Source: Roseiarcus sp963829505
GTDB lineage: Bacteria > Pseudomonadota > Alphaproteobacteria > Rhizobiales > Beijerinckiaceae
DNA: 64,000 bases
Direction: 5' to 3'
Assembly: GCA_963829505.1 (NCBI GenBank)
Contig: CAWHIL010000001.1
Location: 1,550,001-1,614,000, forward strand
Every line of letters starts with the position of its first letter. The first letter of the stretch is position 1. The translations under genes and the position numbers were made by a program. Under the pieces are notes generated by a model. That model had not been told where the DNA came from and ran no database searches. It was given only the letters and a program-made list of their open reading frames with translations. Shown here piece by piece: positions 20,723 to 28,277 of this stretch.

Positions 20723-21241
20723 TCAGACGGGGGCGATCTCCGCAAGCGTCCTCAACGGAGAGAACAAGGCGCGGTAGGCGTCGGGCCCGATCGCCGCGAT
20801 GAGCCGTCGCTCGTGCCGCTCCGAGACGGCGTGCAGTTCCGTGGTGAGGCGCGCTCCCTTTGGCGTCAGCATCAGCGCATAGCTGCGCCGATCGCCCGCG
20901 CCCGGCGCACGGCGGACGAGCCCGCGCTCCTCGAGCGCGTCGATCATGGCCACGACATTGGGGCGCTTGATGCTGAGCGCCTCGCCGACCGCGCCCTGCT
21001 TCATGCCGGGATTGGCCTCGATCACCGCAAGCAGCGAATATTGCGCCGGGCGGATGTCGTGGCCTGCGAAGGTGGCGAAGAAGTCGCGGAACACGGCGAT
21101 CTGCGCCCGGCGCAGCAGATAGCCGAGCCGCCGGTCGAGCGGCCCGTAGTCGACGCCGGCGGCCCGCGCGGCCGCGCCGGACTCGTGCCCGGTTTCGGCG
21201 TGATCAGCGACCTGCATTCGTCTTGACGGCGCCCCGGTCAT
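20723..21241 (-). CDS. MarR-family transcriptional regulator (MobR/CouR-like)
   Basis: 172 residues from ATG 21241, which follows GAAGGAG. The winged helix is clear: RPAQYSLLAVIEANPGMKQGAVGEALSI, then RPNVVAMIDALEERGLVRR and the wing GDRRSYALMLTPKG. MarR repressors of this type respond to aromatic acids (MobR) or to hydroxycinnamoyl-CoA (CouR). The gene lies upstream of the monooxygenase on its strand and is divergent from the crotonase of the ferulate-type cluster. It may therefore control either side. A palindrome in the shared intergenic region is a candidate operator. Confidence 0.88.
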   Translation of the reverse strand: MTGAPSRRMQVADHAETGHESGAAARAAGVDYGPLDRRLGYLLRRAQIAVFRDFFATFAGHDIRPAQYSLLAVIEANPGMKQGAVGEALSIKRPNVVAMIDALEERGLVRRAPGAGDRRSYALMLTPKGARLTTELHAVSERHERRLIAAIGPDAYRALFSPLRTLAEIAPV

Positions 21242-21294
21242 GCCGCGCTCCTTCCCGAAGTCCCACGATTGACACGAATAGATAGATATGTTCA

Positions 21295-21305
21295 ATAACA
21301 GTTAT
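21295..21305. promoter_or_regulatory. Candidate MarR operator between divergent genes
   Basis: Perfect palindrome ATAAC-A-GTTAT in an unusually A+T-rich stretch (21270-21312) that also holds ATAGATAGATATG. It lies 54 bp upstream of the MarR start and 114 bp upstream of the crotonase start. Size and position fit a MarR dimer site controlling both directions (inference). Confidence 0.5.
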
Positions 21306-21418
21306 CGTGTAAAACACAAGCGCCGGACGAGTAGGTCCAACGCGGGGCGCCCCGACGAGTTCGCCAGAACCCGGCTTCGGGCGCCGCTCGATCGGCCCAG
21401 AACAAGGACGTTGACCCC

Positions 21419-22234
21419 ATGACCGCGGCGCCTCCCGAAGAGCCCATCGTCCTCGACCTGCCGCCGTCGCTGAGGGCGACGCGTCGCGGCGCTGTCGCGC
21501 ACCTTCGCCTCGCCCGGCCGGAGAAGCGCAACGCGCTCGACGACGTCACGGTGCTTGGGCTCGAGACGTTCTTCACGCGGCTGCCGGACGACGTCCGCGC
21601 GGTGGTCTTGAGCGGCGAGGGCCAGCATTTCTCCGCCGGCCTCGATCTCTCCGAGGTCGCGGGCGACCTCGGCCCGCTCGAGCGCGTGCTGCACTCGCGC
21701 ATGTGGCACCGGGCCTTCGAGGCGATCGAGTTCGGCCGTGCCCCTGTCGTGACCGCGTTGCACGGCGCAATCGTTGGCGGCGGTCTCGAACTCGCGGCCT
21801 CGACCCACATCCGTGTCGCCGAGCGCTCGGCCTATTACGGACTGCCCGAGGGACAGCGCGGCATCTTCCTCGGCGGCGGCGGCTCGGTCAGGATCGCCCG
21901 CCTCATCGGCGTCCCGCGCGTCCAGGACCTCATGCTGACAGGCCGGACGCTGAACGCCGAGGAGGGCCACGCGGCCGGGATCACGCAATATCTTGTCGAG
22001 GACGGCAAGAGCCTGGACAAGGCCTTCGAGCTTGCCGCAAAGGCGGCCTCGAACACGACGACCACGAATTTCGCCGTCATGCACGCGCTGCCGCGCATCC
22101 ACGAGTTGCATCCCTCGAGCGGCCTCCTGACCGAATCGCTGATGGCGACGATCGCCGAAATGAGCCCGGAGGCGAACGCGCGGCTGAGGGATTTCCTGGA
22201 GAAGCGCGCGGGAAAAGTGCTGCGGCAGAGTTGA
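21419..22234 (+). CDS. Crotonase-family enoyl-CoA hydratase
   Basis: 271 residues of the crotonase fold. The first oxyanion-hole strand reads EGQHFSAGLDLSEV and the second HGAIVGGGLELAAS, with LARPEKRNALDD near the N-terminus. The catalytic glutamate position has GLPEGQRGIFLGGGGSVRI. In this setting, next to a feruloyl-CoA synthase-like ligase and an amidohydrolase, it probably hydrates an aromatic enoyl-CoA, either as part of side-chain shortening or in a retro-aldol lyase reaction. It is not a close match to the classic feruloyl-CoA hydratase/lyase, so the exact substrate is uncertain. It is divergent from the MarR gene. Confidence 0.85.
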   Translation: MTAAPPEEPIVLDLPPSLRATRRGAVAHLRLARPEKRNALDDVTVLGLETFFTRLPDDVRAVVLSGEGQHFSAGLDLSEVAGDLGPLERVLHSRMWHRAFEAIEFGRAPVVTALHGAIVGGGLELAASTHIRVAERSAYYGLPEGQRGIFLGGGGSVRIARLIGVPRVQDLMLTGRTLNAEEGHAAGITQYLVEDGKSLDKAFELAAKAASNTTTTNFAVMHALPRIHELHPSSGLLTESLMATIAEMSPEANARLRDFLEKRAGKVLRQS

Positions 22235-22377
22235 GGCGACGGACGCGATGGCCAGGCGTGGCGCCATGGGATCGGGAGGCGGTGCGGCGTTCTTGCCGCG
22301 TCCGACGCCGCAGCCTTGCCTCGGGCGTTCGCCGCGCCTAGGTTGTGACCAGATTTCTAGTCATGGAATGATCCGCA

Positions 22378-22620
22378 ATGCTGTCCGTCAATCTCGCTCA
22401 TGCGAAGGCTCATCTCAGCGAACTCCTGGACAGGGTGGAAGCGGGCGAGGAATTGGTCATCACGCGTCACGGAAAACCCGTGGCGCATCTCAGACCGGTC
22501 GCTTCGCCAAAGGAGCCGTTGGATCTCGAAGCGCTCGCCGCGTTGCGCGCCCGCTTGCCGCCTTGGGCCGAGGACAGCGCGACTTTGCTTCGCAAAATGC
22601 GCGACGAAGAACGGTATTGA
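22378..22620 (+). CDS. Phd/YefM-type antitoxin of a VapBC-like module
   Basis: An 80-residue protein of the prevent-host-death fold: LAHAKAHLSELLDRVEAGEELVITRHGKPVAHL is the DNA-binding N-terminal half, and the C-terminal half (LPPWAEDSATLLRKMRDEERY) is the toxin-neutralising tail. Its stop shares one base with the start of the PIN toxin gene (TGATG at 22618-22622). The pair probably represses its own promoter. The upstream 143 bp separates it from the crotonase gene. Confidence 0.9.
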   Translation: MLSVNLAHAKAHLSELLDRVEAGEELVITRHGKPVAHLRPVASPKEPLDLEALAALRARLPPWAEDSATLLRKMRDEERY

Positions 22621-23057
22621 TGCGCTATTGCGACACCAGTTTCGTCGCGCCGCTGATCCGCGAGGAGGCGCAAAGTCTCCGCGTTGCGCAGTTCGCCGCG
22701 GCTCTCGCTCCCGGCGAACTGGCGATCAGCCAGTGGACGCAGGTGGAGGTCGCGTCGCTTCTGGCGCGTGACGTCCGAATGGGCGCCATAACAACGACCG
22801 AGGCCGGCGAGGCGGACGCGCTCTTTGCGGAGATCTCGCGAAGGTCCTTCGTTGTCCTGTCGCCGGACGGTCGCGATTTCGATCTGGCCAGACGCTATTT
22901 GCACGCTTACGAAAGCGCCCTGCGGGCGGGAGACGCGCTGCACCTTGCAATCGCCGGAAATCGCCAGGCGGACTGCGTGTGCACCCTGGACAAAGGAATG
23001 CTCAGAGCCGGCGCGGTCCTGGGACTGCGGATGACGGATGGGGCAGGCGCGTTCTAA
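22620..23057 (+). CDS. PIN-domain ribonuclease toxin (VapC family)
   Basis: 145 residues. The acidic residues of the PIN active site are recognisable in YCDTSFVAPL (Asp5), QVEVASLLARD, the conserved RAGDALHLAIA and CTLDKGM. VapC toxins cut RNA, often tRNA or rRNA, and are kept inactive by the upstream antitoxin. The module sits between two genes of a presumed aromatic catabolic operon, which suggests a later insertion. Confidence 0.9.
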   Translation: MRYCDTSFVAPLIREEAQSLRVAQFAAALAPGELAISQWTQVEVASLLARDVRMGAITTTEAGEADALFAEISRRSFVVLSPDGRDFDLARRYLHAYESALRAGDALHLAIAGNRQADCVCTLDKGMLRAGAVLGLRMTDGAGAF

Positions 23058-23092
23058 AGCGTCGAGCCGGCGCGGATTGGGAGGAAAGCTTG

Positions 23093-24916
23093 ATGAAGAT
23101 CCCGCTGACCTTCGGTCCGCCGCACGTCACCGTCGAAAGGCGCGCCGACGGATCGATGATCGTCAGTTCGCCCGAGCCGCTCGCGCCCTATCCGCGGTCG
23201 ATGACCGACTGGCTCGATCATTGGGCGCGCGCCGCGCCCGAGCGGGTGTTTCTGGCCGAGCGCAAGCATGGCGACTGGCGCAAGGTGACCTATGCCGAGG
23301 CGCGCGACGTCGCGCGCCGCGTGGCGCAAGGCCTCATCGACCGCAGCCTCTCGCCGGAGCGTCCGGTCGCGATTCTCTCGGGCAACAGCGTCGATCACGC
23401 GCTGATCGGCCTCGGCGCGATGATCGCCGGCGTCCCTTACGCGCCGGTTTCGCAGCCCTATTCGCTGATCGCCAAAGACTATGGAAAGCTCAAGACGATC
23501 CTCGACGTGCTGACGCCGGGCCTCGTCTATGTCGATGACGGCGACAAATTCGTGCTCGCGCTCGCCGCCGGCGTTCCGAAGGACGTCGAGGTCGTCGCCG
23601 GCGTCAATCCGCCGAAGGGATGGCCGTCGGCCACCTTCGAGGCGCTCGCCGCAAAGCCCGCCGGCGACGCGGTTGACGCCGCGCACGCCAAGGTCGGCCC
23701 CGATACGGTCGCGAAGCTCCTCTTCACCTCGGGCTCGACCGGATCGCCCAAGGGCGTCATCAACACGCAAAAGATGATGACGTCGAACCAGGCGATGCTG
23801 AAGGGCGTCAACCCGAGCTATCACATGGTCGCGCCCGTCCTCGTCGACTGGCTGCCGTGGAGCCACACGTTCGGCGGCAACAACAACTTCAATCTCGTGC
23901 TCTCGGCCGGCGGCTCGTACTTCATCGACGAGGGAAGGCCGCTTGCCGGCGCGATCGAAGCGACGGTGCGCAATCTGAAAGAAGTGTCGCCGACTGTCTA
24001 TTACAACGTGCCGAAAGGCTACGAGATGCTGCTTCCCTATGTGGAGCGCGACCGCGCCTTGCGCGAGGGCCTGTTCGCCCACCTGCAAGCCTTCGTCTAC
24101 GCGGGCGCGGCGGTGAGTCCTCATGTCCGAGGGGCGTTCGAACGCCTGGGCCGGGAGACGGTCGGCCATGTCGTGCCGATCCTGACGTCGCTCGGCTCGA
24201 CGGAAACGGGTCCGTCGGCGCTCAGCGTCACCGAGAAGGCGTGCGCGCCGGGCGTGATCGGGGTTCCGAACCACGGCGTCGAAATGAAGCTCGTGCCGAA
24301 CGGCGACAAGCTCGAGGCGCGGCTGAAGAGCCCGAGCATCACGCCCGGCTACTGGCGCAGGCCCGATCTGACGAAGGACGCTTTCGACGAGGAAGGCTAT
24401 TATCGGCTCGGCGACGCGCTGAAATTCCACGACGAGCGCGATCCCGAACTTGGCTTCGTGTTCGATGGCCGGGTCGCCGAGGACTTCAAGCTCGCGACCG
24501 GCACCTGGGTCAGCGTCGGACCTCTGCGGCTCAAATTCGTCGCCCATTGCGCGCCCTTGGTCACCGATCTCGTCGTCGCCGGCCACGACCGCGACGACGC
24601 CACGGGTCTCGTCGTGCCGAACCTGCCCGAATGCAGAACCCTCGCGGGGCTCGACGATCGGGCGAGCGACGCCGACATTCTCGCCCATCCGAAGGTCAGG
24701 GCGTCCTTCGCCGCGTTGCTTCAGGCGTTCAACGCCAAGGCCGGCGGCAGTTCGAACCGTCTGGCGCGGGTCCTCATCATGGAGGATCCGCCATCGCTCG
24801 ATTCGGGCGAACTGACGGACAAGGGCTCGATCAACCAGCGCGCCGTGCTGGCGCTGCGCGCCGCGATGGTCGAAGAGCTCTACGCAGAGCCGCCGGGCGC
24901 GCGGACGATCGTTTGA
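23093..24916 (+). CDS. Feruloyl-CoA synthase-like acyl-CoA ligase
   Basis: 607 residues of the AMP-forming ligase family. The ATP-binding motif LLFTSGSTGSPKGV is near residue 210. The adenylation core continues with DWLPWSHTFGGNNNFNL, a signature of feruloyl-CoA synthases, then GSTETGP and GYWRRPDLTKDAFDEEGYYRLGDA. ATG 23093 follows a GAGGAAA site. The enzyme should activate a hydroxycinnamate or related aromatic acid to its CoA thioester. Partners nearby are the crotonase and the amidohydrolase. An uptake gene for the acid is not seen close by. Confidence 0.87.
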   Translation: MKIPLTFGPPHVTVERRADGSMIVSSPEPLAPYPRSMTDWLDHWARAAPERVFLAERKHGDWRKVTYAEARDVARRVAQGLIDRSLSPERPVAILSGNSVDHALIGLGAMIAGVPYAPVSQPYSLIAKDYGKLKTILDVLTPGLVYVDDGDKFVLALAAGVPKDVEVVAGVNPPKGWPSATFEALAAKPAGDAVDAAHAKVGPDTVAKLLFTSGSTGSPKGVINTQKMMTSNQAMLKGVNPSYHMVAPVLVDWLPWSHTFGGNNNFNLVLSAGGSYFIDEGRPLAGAIEATVRNLKEVSPTVYYNVPKGYEMLLPYVERDRALREGLFAHLQAFVYAGAAVSPHVRGAFERLGRETVGHVVPILTSLGSTETGPSALSVTEKACAPGVIGVPNHGVEMKLVPNGDKLEARLKSPSITPGYWRRPDLTKDAFDEEGYYRLGDALKFHDERDPELGFVFDGRVAEDFKLATGTWVSVGPLRLKFVAHCAPLVTDLVVAGHDRDDATGLVVPNLPECRTLAGLDDRASDADILAHPKVRASFAALLQAFNAKAGGSSNRLARVLIMEDPPSLDSGELTDKGSINQRAVLALRAAMVEELYAEPPGARTIV

Positions 24917-24918
24917 TT

Positions 24919-25035
24919 CCCCTCTCCCCGCTTCAGCGGGGAGAGGGCCGGGGTGAGGGGCGCGGGGGATTGGCCGCCGCGGCTGCTCACGCCGCATCTC
25001 ATCCCAACCTTCTCCCCGCGGACGGGGAGAAGGGA
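24919..25035. repeat. Dispersed intergenic repeat, family B, copy 1
   Basis: Twin hairpins, CCTCTCCCCGC...GCGGGGAGAGG and CCTTCTCCCCGC...GGGGAGAAGG, are separated by about 65 bp that includes GGGGGATTGGCCGC. Other copies are at 48202, 49261 and 55452. It lies between the ligase and amidohydrolase genes. Confidence 0.8.
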
Positions 25036-25054
25036 CGTTTGGCAGGAGTTTTTC

Positions 25055-25924
25055 ATGAAGGTCGCCGACCTCGTCGCCATCGACGTCCACACCCACGCGG
25101 AGGTGTCCTGCCGGCAGCCGGCGGACGCCTTCTGGCAGCCGTACGAGGACGCGGCGAATAAGTATTTCAAGGCGGGCAAGCGCCCGACCATCGCCGAGAC
25201 GGTCGCCTATTACCGCGAGCGGAAGATCGGCCTCGTCATGTTCACCGTCGACAGCGAGGCCGAGATCGGCAATCGCCGTATCCCCAACGAGGAGGTGGCC
25301 GAGGCGGCGGCGGCGAATTCCGACATGATGATCGCCTTCGCCTCGATCGATCCGCACAAAGGTAAGATGGGCGTGCGCGAGGCGCGCGGGCTTATCGAGG
25401 CCGGGATCGTCAAGGGCTTCAAGTTCCATCCGACCGTGCAGGGCTTCTTTCCGAACGACAAGACGGCCTACGGCCTCTACGAGCTGATCGCCCATCACAA
25501 GCTGCCGGCGATCTTCCATTCCGGCCATTCGGGCATCGGCACCGGGATGCCGGGGGGCGGGGGCATGCGGCTCAAATATTCGAACCCGATCCATCTCGAC
25601 GACGTGGCGGTGGATTTCCCCGACATGACGATCATCATCGCCCATCCGTCGTGGCCGTGGCAGGACGAGGCGCTGTCGGTCTGCCTGCACAAGACAAACG
25701 TCTTCATCGACCTCTCGGGCTGGAGCCCGAAATACTTCCCGCCGCAACTCGTCCAGTACGCCAACAGCCAGCTCAGGACGAAGATGCTGTTCGGCTCCGA
25801 CTGGCCGCTGATCTCCCCCGACCGCTGGATCAAGGACTTTCGCGAGGCGGGCTTCAAGCCCGAGGTGCACGACCTCATTCTCAAGGAGAACGCGATTCGG
25901 GCGCTGGGGATTGCCGCGGATTGA
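25055..25924 (+). CDS. Amidohydrolase-2 family (TIM-barrel metal-dependent hydrolase or decarboxylase)
   Basis: 289 residues from ATG 25055 with GGCAGGAG upstream. Metal ligands are visible: DVHTHAE at the N-terminus, FHSGHSG in the middle, IIAHPSWPW, and LFGSDWP near the C-terminus. This subfamily includes decarboxylases of hydroxybenzoates (gamma-resorcylate type) as well as true hydrolases. Co-location with an aromatic acyl-CoA ligase and crotonase suggests action on an aromatic acid or a thioester product. The exact reaction is not decided by sequence. Confidence 0.83.
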   Translation: MKVADLVAIDVHTHAEVSCRQPADAFWQPYEDAANKYFKAGKRPTIAETVAYYRERKIGLVMFTVDSEAEIGNRRIPNEEVAEAAAANSDMMIAFASIDPHKGKMGVREARGLIEAGIVKGFKFHPTVQGFFPNDKTAYGLYELIAHHKLPAIFHSGHSGIGTGMPGGGGMRLKYSNPIHLDDVAVDFPDMTIIIAHPSWPWQDEALSVCLHKTNVFIDLSGWSPKYFPPQLVQYANSQLRTKMLFGSDWPLISPDRWIKDFREAGFKPEVHDLILKENAIRALGIAAD

Positions 25925-26004
25925 ACAGGCTTGCTCCGAGGGCGCCGCTGCGAGGCTGCCCGTGGCCGCGCCGGTCCCCGGCCGTAGCCAGCGCCCGAAA
26001 CCGG

Positions 26005-26034
26005 CGTTTATGTGAACGAATGTTCACATAAACG
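26005..26034. promoter_or_regulatory. Perfect 13-bp inverted repeat, candidate operator
   Basis: Arms CGTTTATGTGAAC and GTTCACATAAACG with a 4-bp centre (GAAT). It lies in the 327-bp gap (25925-26251) upstream of the quinone oxidoreductase gene and is much richer in A+T than its surroundings. It contains GAAC-N4-GTTC. I see no gene in the gap. It looks like the binding site of a dimeric regulator encoded elsewhere. Confidence 0.6.
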
Positions 26035-26251
26035 TTGCGATTCGCTCCTCGGGCGGGCGAGCGACCCTCAATGGAACTTTCGATGGTGCGCAAAGGAGGT
26101 CGTAAAGCCCTGATCCTGCTGCGACGCGTGATAATGTGCGCGGGTCCCCCGGCTTCGCTTTCGGCCACTTCGCCGGGGCCGCCCATTGGCCGGGTTGACC
26201 GCCCGGCGTCCATCGCTTCAGGTGGCCGCTGGCGACCCTTATGGAGACGTC

Positions 26252-27268
26252 ATGACCGAGCCTTCCCCCGCCATGCGCGCGGTCGTCGCCGCCCGTCCCG
26301 GCGGTCCCGAGGTCCTGACGGTCGTGGAGCGGCCCCGCCCCGTCCCGAGGCAAGGCGAGATCCTGATCAGGGTCGAGGCGGCCGGGGTCAACCGGCCGGA
26401 CGTGCTGCAGCGTCTCGGCCTCTACGCGCCCCCGCCCGGCGCAAGCGACATTCTCGGCCTCGAGGTCGCAGGGACGGTCGCCGCGCTTGGGGCGGGGGTC
26501 GCGCGCCATCGCGAAGGCGACCGGGTCGCCGCTCTCGTTCCCGGGGGAGGCTATGCGGAGTTCTGCACCGTCCACGAGTTGAACGCCCTGCCGGTCCCTC
26601 GCGGCCTGACTTCCGTCCAGGCGGCGGCGATCCCGGAGACTGCCTTCACCGTCTGGACCAACGTGTTCGACCGCGGCGGCCTGAAGTCCGGCGAGGTCCT
26701 GCTCGTGCATGGCGGGGCGTCGGGGATCGGCACGACCGCAATCCAGCTCGGCAAGGGCTTCGGCGCGACCGTCATCGCGACGGCGGGCTCTGACGAAAAG
26801 TCCGCCGCCTGCGAGCGCCTCGGGGCCGACCTCGGGATCAACTACCGCACCGGGGATTTCGTCGCCGGCGTCCTCGCGGCCACGGGAGGCCGGGGGGCCG
26901 ACGTCATCCTGGATATGGTCGGCGGCGACTACGTCGCCCGGAACTACGCCGCCGCCGCGGTCGACGGACGGATCGTCCAGATCGCCTTCCTGCACGGCTT
27001 CAAGGCCGAAACCGACCTCAGGCCCCTCATGCAGAAGCGCCTCGTCCACACCGGCTCGACGCTGCGTCCCCGGTCCGTCGCGGAAAAGGCCGCGATCGCC
27101 GAGGCCCTGCTCACGAAAGTCTGGCCGCTTCTCGAGGCTGGCCGCTGTCTGCCGGTGATCGATTTGGTGTTCCCGCTCGAGGATGTCGCAGCGGCGCACG
27201 CCCGGATCGACGACGCGGCGCATATCGGAAAGATCGTCTTGACCGTCTCAAAGCCGGTCCAGGCTTGA
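26252..27268 (+). CDS. NAD(P)H-quinone oxidoreductase, zinc-free MDR family (PIG3/QOR type)
   Basis: 338 residues, start ATG 26252 behind GGAGACGTC. The GroES-like N-terminal domain has AAGVNRPDVLQRLG and LGLEVAGTVAALG. The Rossmann domain has the NADPH-binding motif HGGASGIGTTAIQLGK around residue 152 and ends with FPLEDVAAAHARIDD. There are no zinc-ligand cysteines, as expected for quinone oxidoreductases. It probably reduces quinones or enoyl substrates with NADPH. It precedes rsfS by about 70 bp; in many relatives nadD occupies this place. Confidence 0.88.
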   Translation: MTEPSPAMRAVVAARPGGPEVLTVVERPRPVPRQGEILIRVEAAGVNRPDVLQRLGLYAPPPGASDILGLEVAGTVAALGAGVARHREGDRVAALVPGGGYAEFCTVHELNALPVPRGLTSVQAAAIPETAFTVWTNVFDRGGLKSGEVLLVHGGASGIGTTAIQLGKGFGATVIATAGSDEKSAACERLGADLGINYRTGDFVAGVLAATGGRGADVILDMVGGDYVARNYAAAAVDGRIVQIAFLHGFKAETDLRPLMQKRLVHTGSTLRPRSVAEKAAIAEALLTKVWPLLEAGRCLPVIDLVFPLEDVAAAHARIDDAAHIGKIVLTVSKPVQA

Positions 27269-27339
27269 AAGCTCCCTCCCCAGGCCTAATCTAGGGCGGG
27301 CAAGGATTTGCGAGTTCCCTCGGGAGAGAGGACAACACA

Positions 27340-27747
27340 CTGTCGCTCACACCTCATACGAGCGCCACGCGGCGGCCGGAACCGGCCTCCTCAGACGCCG
27401 GGCCTGTCGAGGCGCTGCACCAGGTCATCGTCACCAGCCTCGAGGACGCCAAGGCCGAAAACATCGTGTCGATCGACGTTTCGGGCAAGACGACGATCGC
27501 GGACCGGATGATCGTCGCCTCCGGGCGGTCGACCACGCATGTGGGCGCGATCGCCGACCGGGTGATCCGAGCCTGCCGCGAAGCGGGGTTTCCGGCGCCC
27601 AAGGCGGAGGGCCTGCCGCTGTGCGACTGGGTCCTGCTCGACGCCCGCGACGCCATCGTCCACATCTTCCGCCCGGACGTGCGCCAGTTCTACAACCTCG
27701 AGAAGATATGGAGCGCCGACCGCCCCGGGGAGCCGAAGCCCGGGTGA
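27340..27747 (+). CDS. rsfS: Ribosomal silencing factor RsfS
   Basis: The conserved RsfS core is clear: LHQVIVTSLEDAKAENIVSIDV, then DRMIVASGRSTTHVGAIAD, LCDWVLLDARDAIVHIFRP and YNLEKIW. It binds ribosomal protein L14 and blocks joining of the subunits during starvation. The start is problematic: no ATG, GTG or TTG lies in frame between the upstream stop (27292) and the conserved region. A CTG at 27340, preceded by GGGAGAGAGGAC, is my choice. GTG 27466 would cut conserved sequence. rlmH follows after 7 bp. Confidence 0.85.
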   Translation: MSLTPHTSATRRPEPASSDAGPVEALHQVIVTSLEDAKAENIVSIDVSGKTTIADRMIVASGRSTTHVGAIADRVIRACREAGFPAPKAEGLPLCDWVLLDARDAIVHIFRPDVRQFYNLEKIWSADRPGEPKPG

Positions 27748-27754
27748 CCCGCTC

Positions 27755-28237
27755 TTGCGCCTCCTTCTGATTTGCGTCGGCCGGCTGAAATCGGGCCCCG
27801 AGCGCGAACTTTTCGAACGCTATTTCGATCGGCTGAACGCCATGGCTCGCTCTGTCGGCGTCTCGGCCGCGGATCTCCGCGAGATTCAGGAATCGGGGGC
27901 GCGACGGGCCGAGGATCGGCGCGACGAGGAAGCGATCGCGATCCTGAAGGCGGTCGGCCCGCGCGACACGCTCGTCGCGCTCGACGAGCGCGGCTTGTCG
28001 CCGACCAGCGCGGATTGGGCGGCGAACCTCGCGCGGACGAGGGACGAAGGCGGCAGCGCCTACGTGGTCGTCATCGGCGGTCCTGACGGATTGTCGAACG
28101 CGATTCGGGAGCGAGCGCAGAAGGTGTTCAGCTTCGGGTCGATGACTTGGCCGCACCAGCTCGTGCGAATCATGGCCGCCGAGCAATTGTACCGGGCGCT
28201 GACGATTCTGTCGGGCCATCCCTATCACCGTGCTTGA
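27755..28237 (+). CDS. rlmH: 23S rRNA pseudouridine-1915 N3-methyltransferase RlmH
   Basis: 160 residues of the SPOUT family starting at TTG 27755. Signature parts are LLLICVGRLKSGPE at the N-terminus, VVVIGGPDGLS for the knot and cofactor site, and the C-terminal MTWPHQLVRIMAAEQLYRA, which is nearly invariant in RlmH. It methylates pseudouridine 1915 in helix 69 on assembled 70S ribosomes. Coupling to rsfS (7-bp gap) is the widespread bacterial arrangement. Confidence 0.95.
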   Translation: MRLLLICVGRLKSGPERELFERYFDRLNAMARSVGVSAADLREIQESGARRAEDRRDEEAIAILKAVGPRDTLVALDERGLSPTSADWAANLARTRDEGGSAYVVVIGGPDGLSNAIRERAQKVFSFGSMTWPHQLVRIMAAEQLYRALTILSGHPYHRA

Positions 28238-28277
28238 CCGCCCCGATTCCGGCCAGATTTGATGATTGTGGACGCAG

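Noticed and set aside
23054..25870. 938-codon minus-strand frame
   Set aside because: Antisense of the feruloyl-CoA synthase-like and amidohydrolase genes, which have clear motifs and ribosome sites.
26015..26025. LexA box (GAAC-N4-GTTC)
   Set aside because: This form is typical of Gram-positive LexA; alphaproteobacterial LexA uses direct GTTC-N7-GTTC repeats. The arms extend well beyond the core, favouring another regulator.
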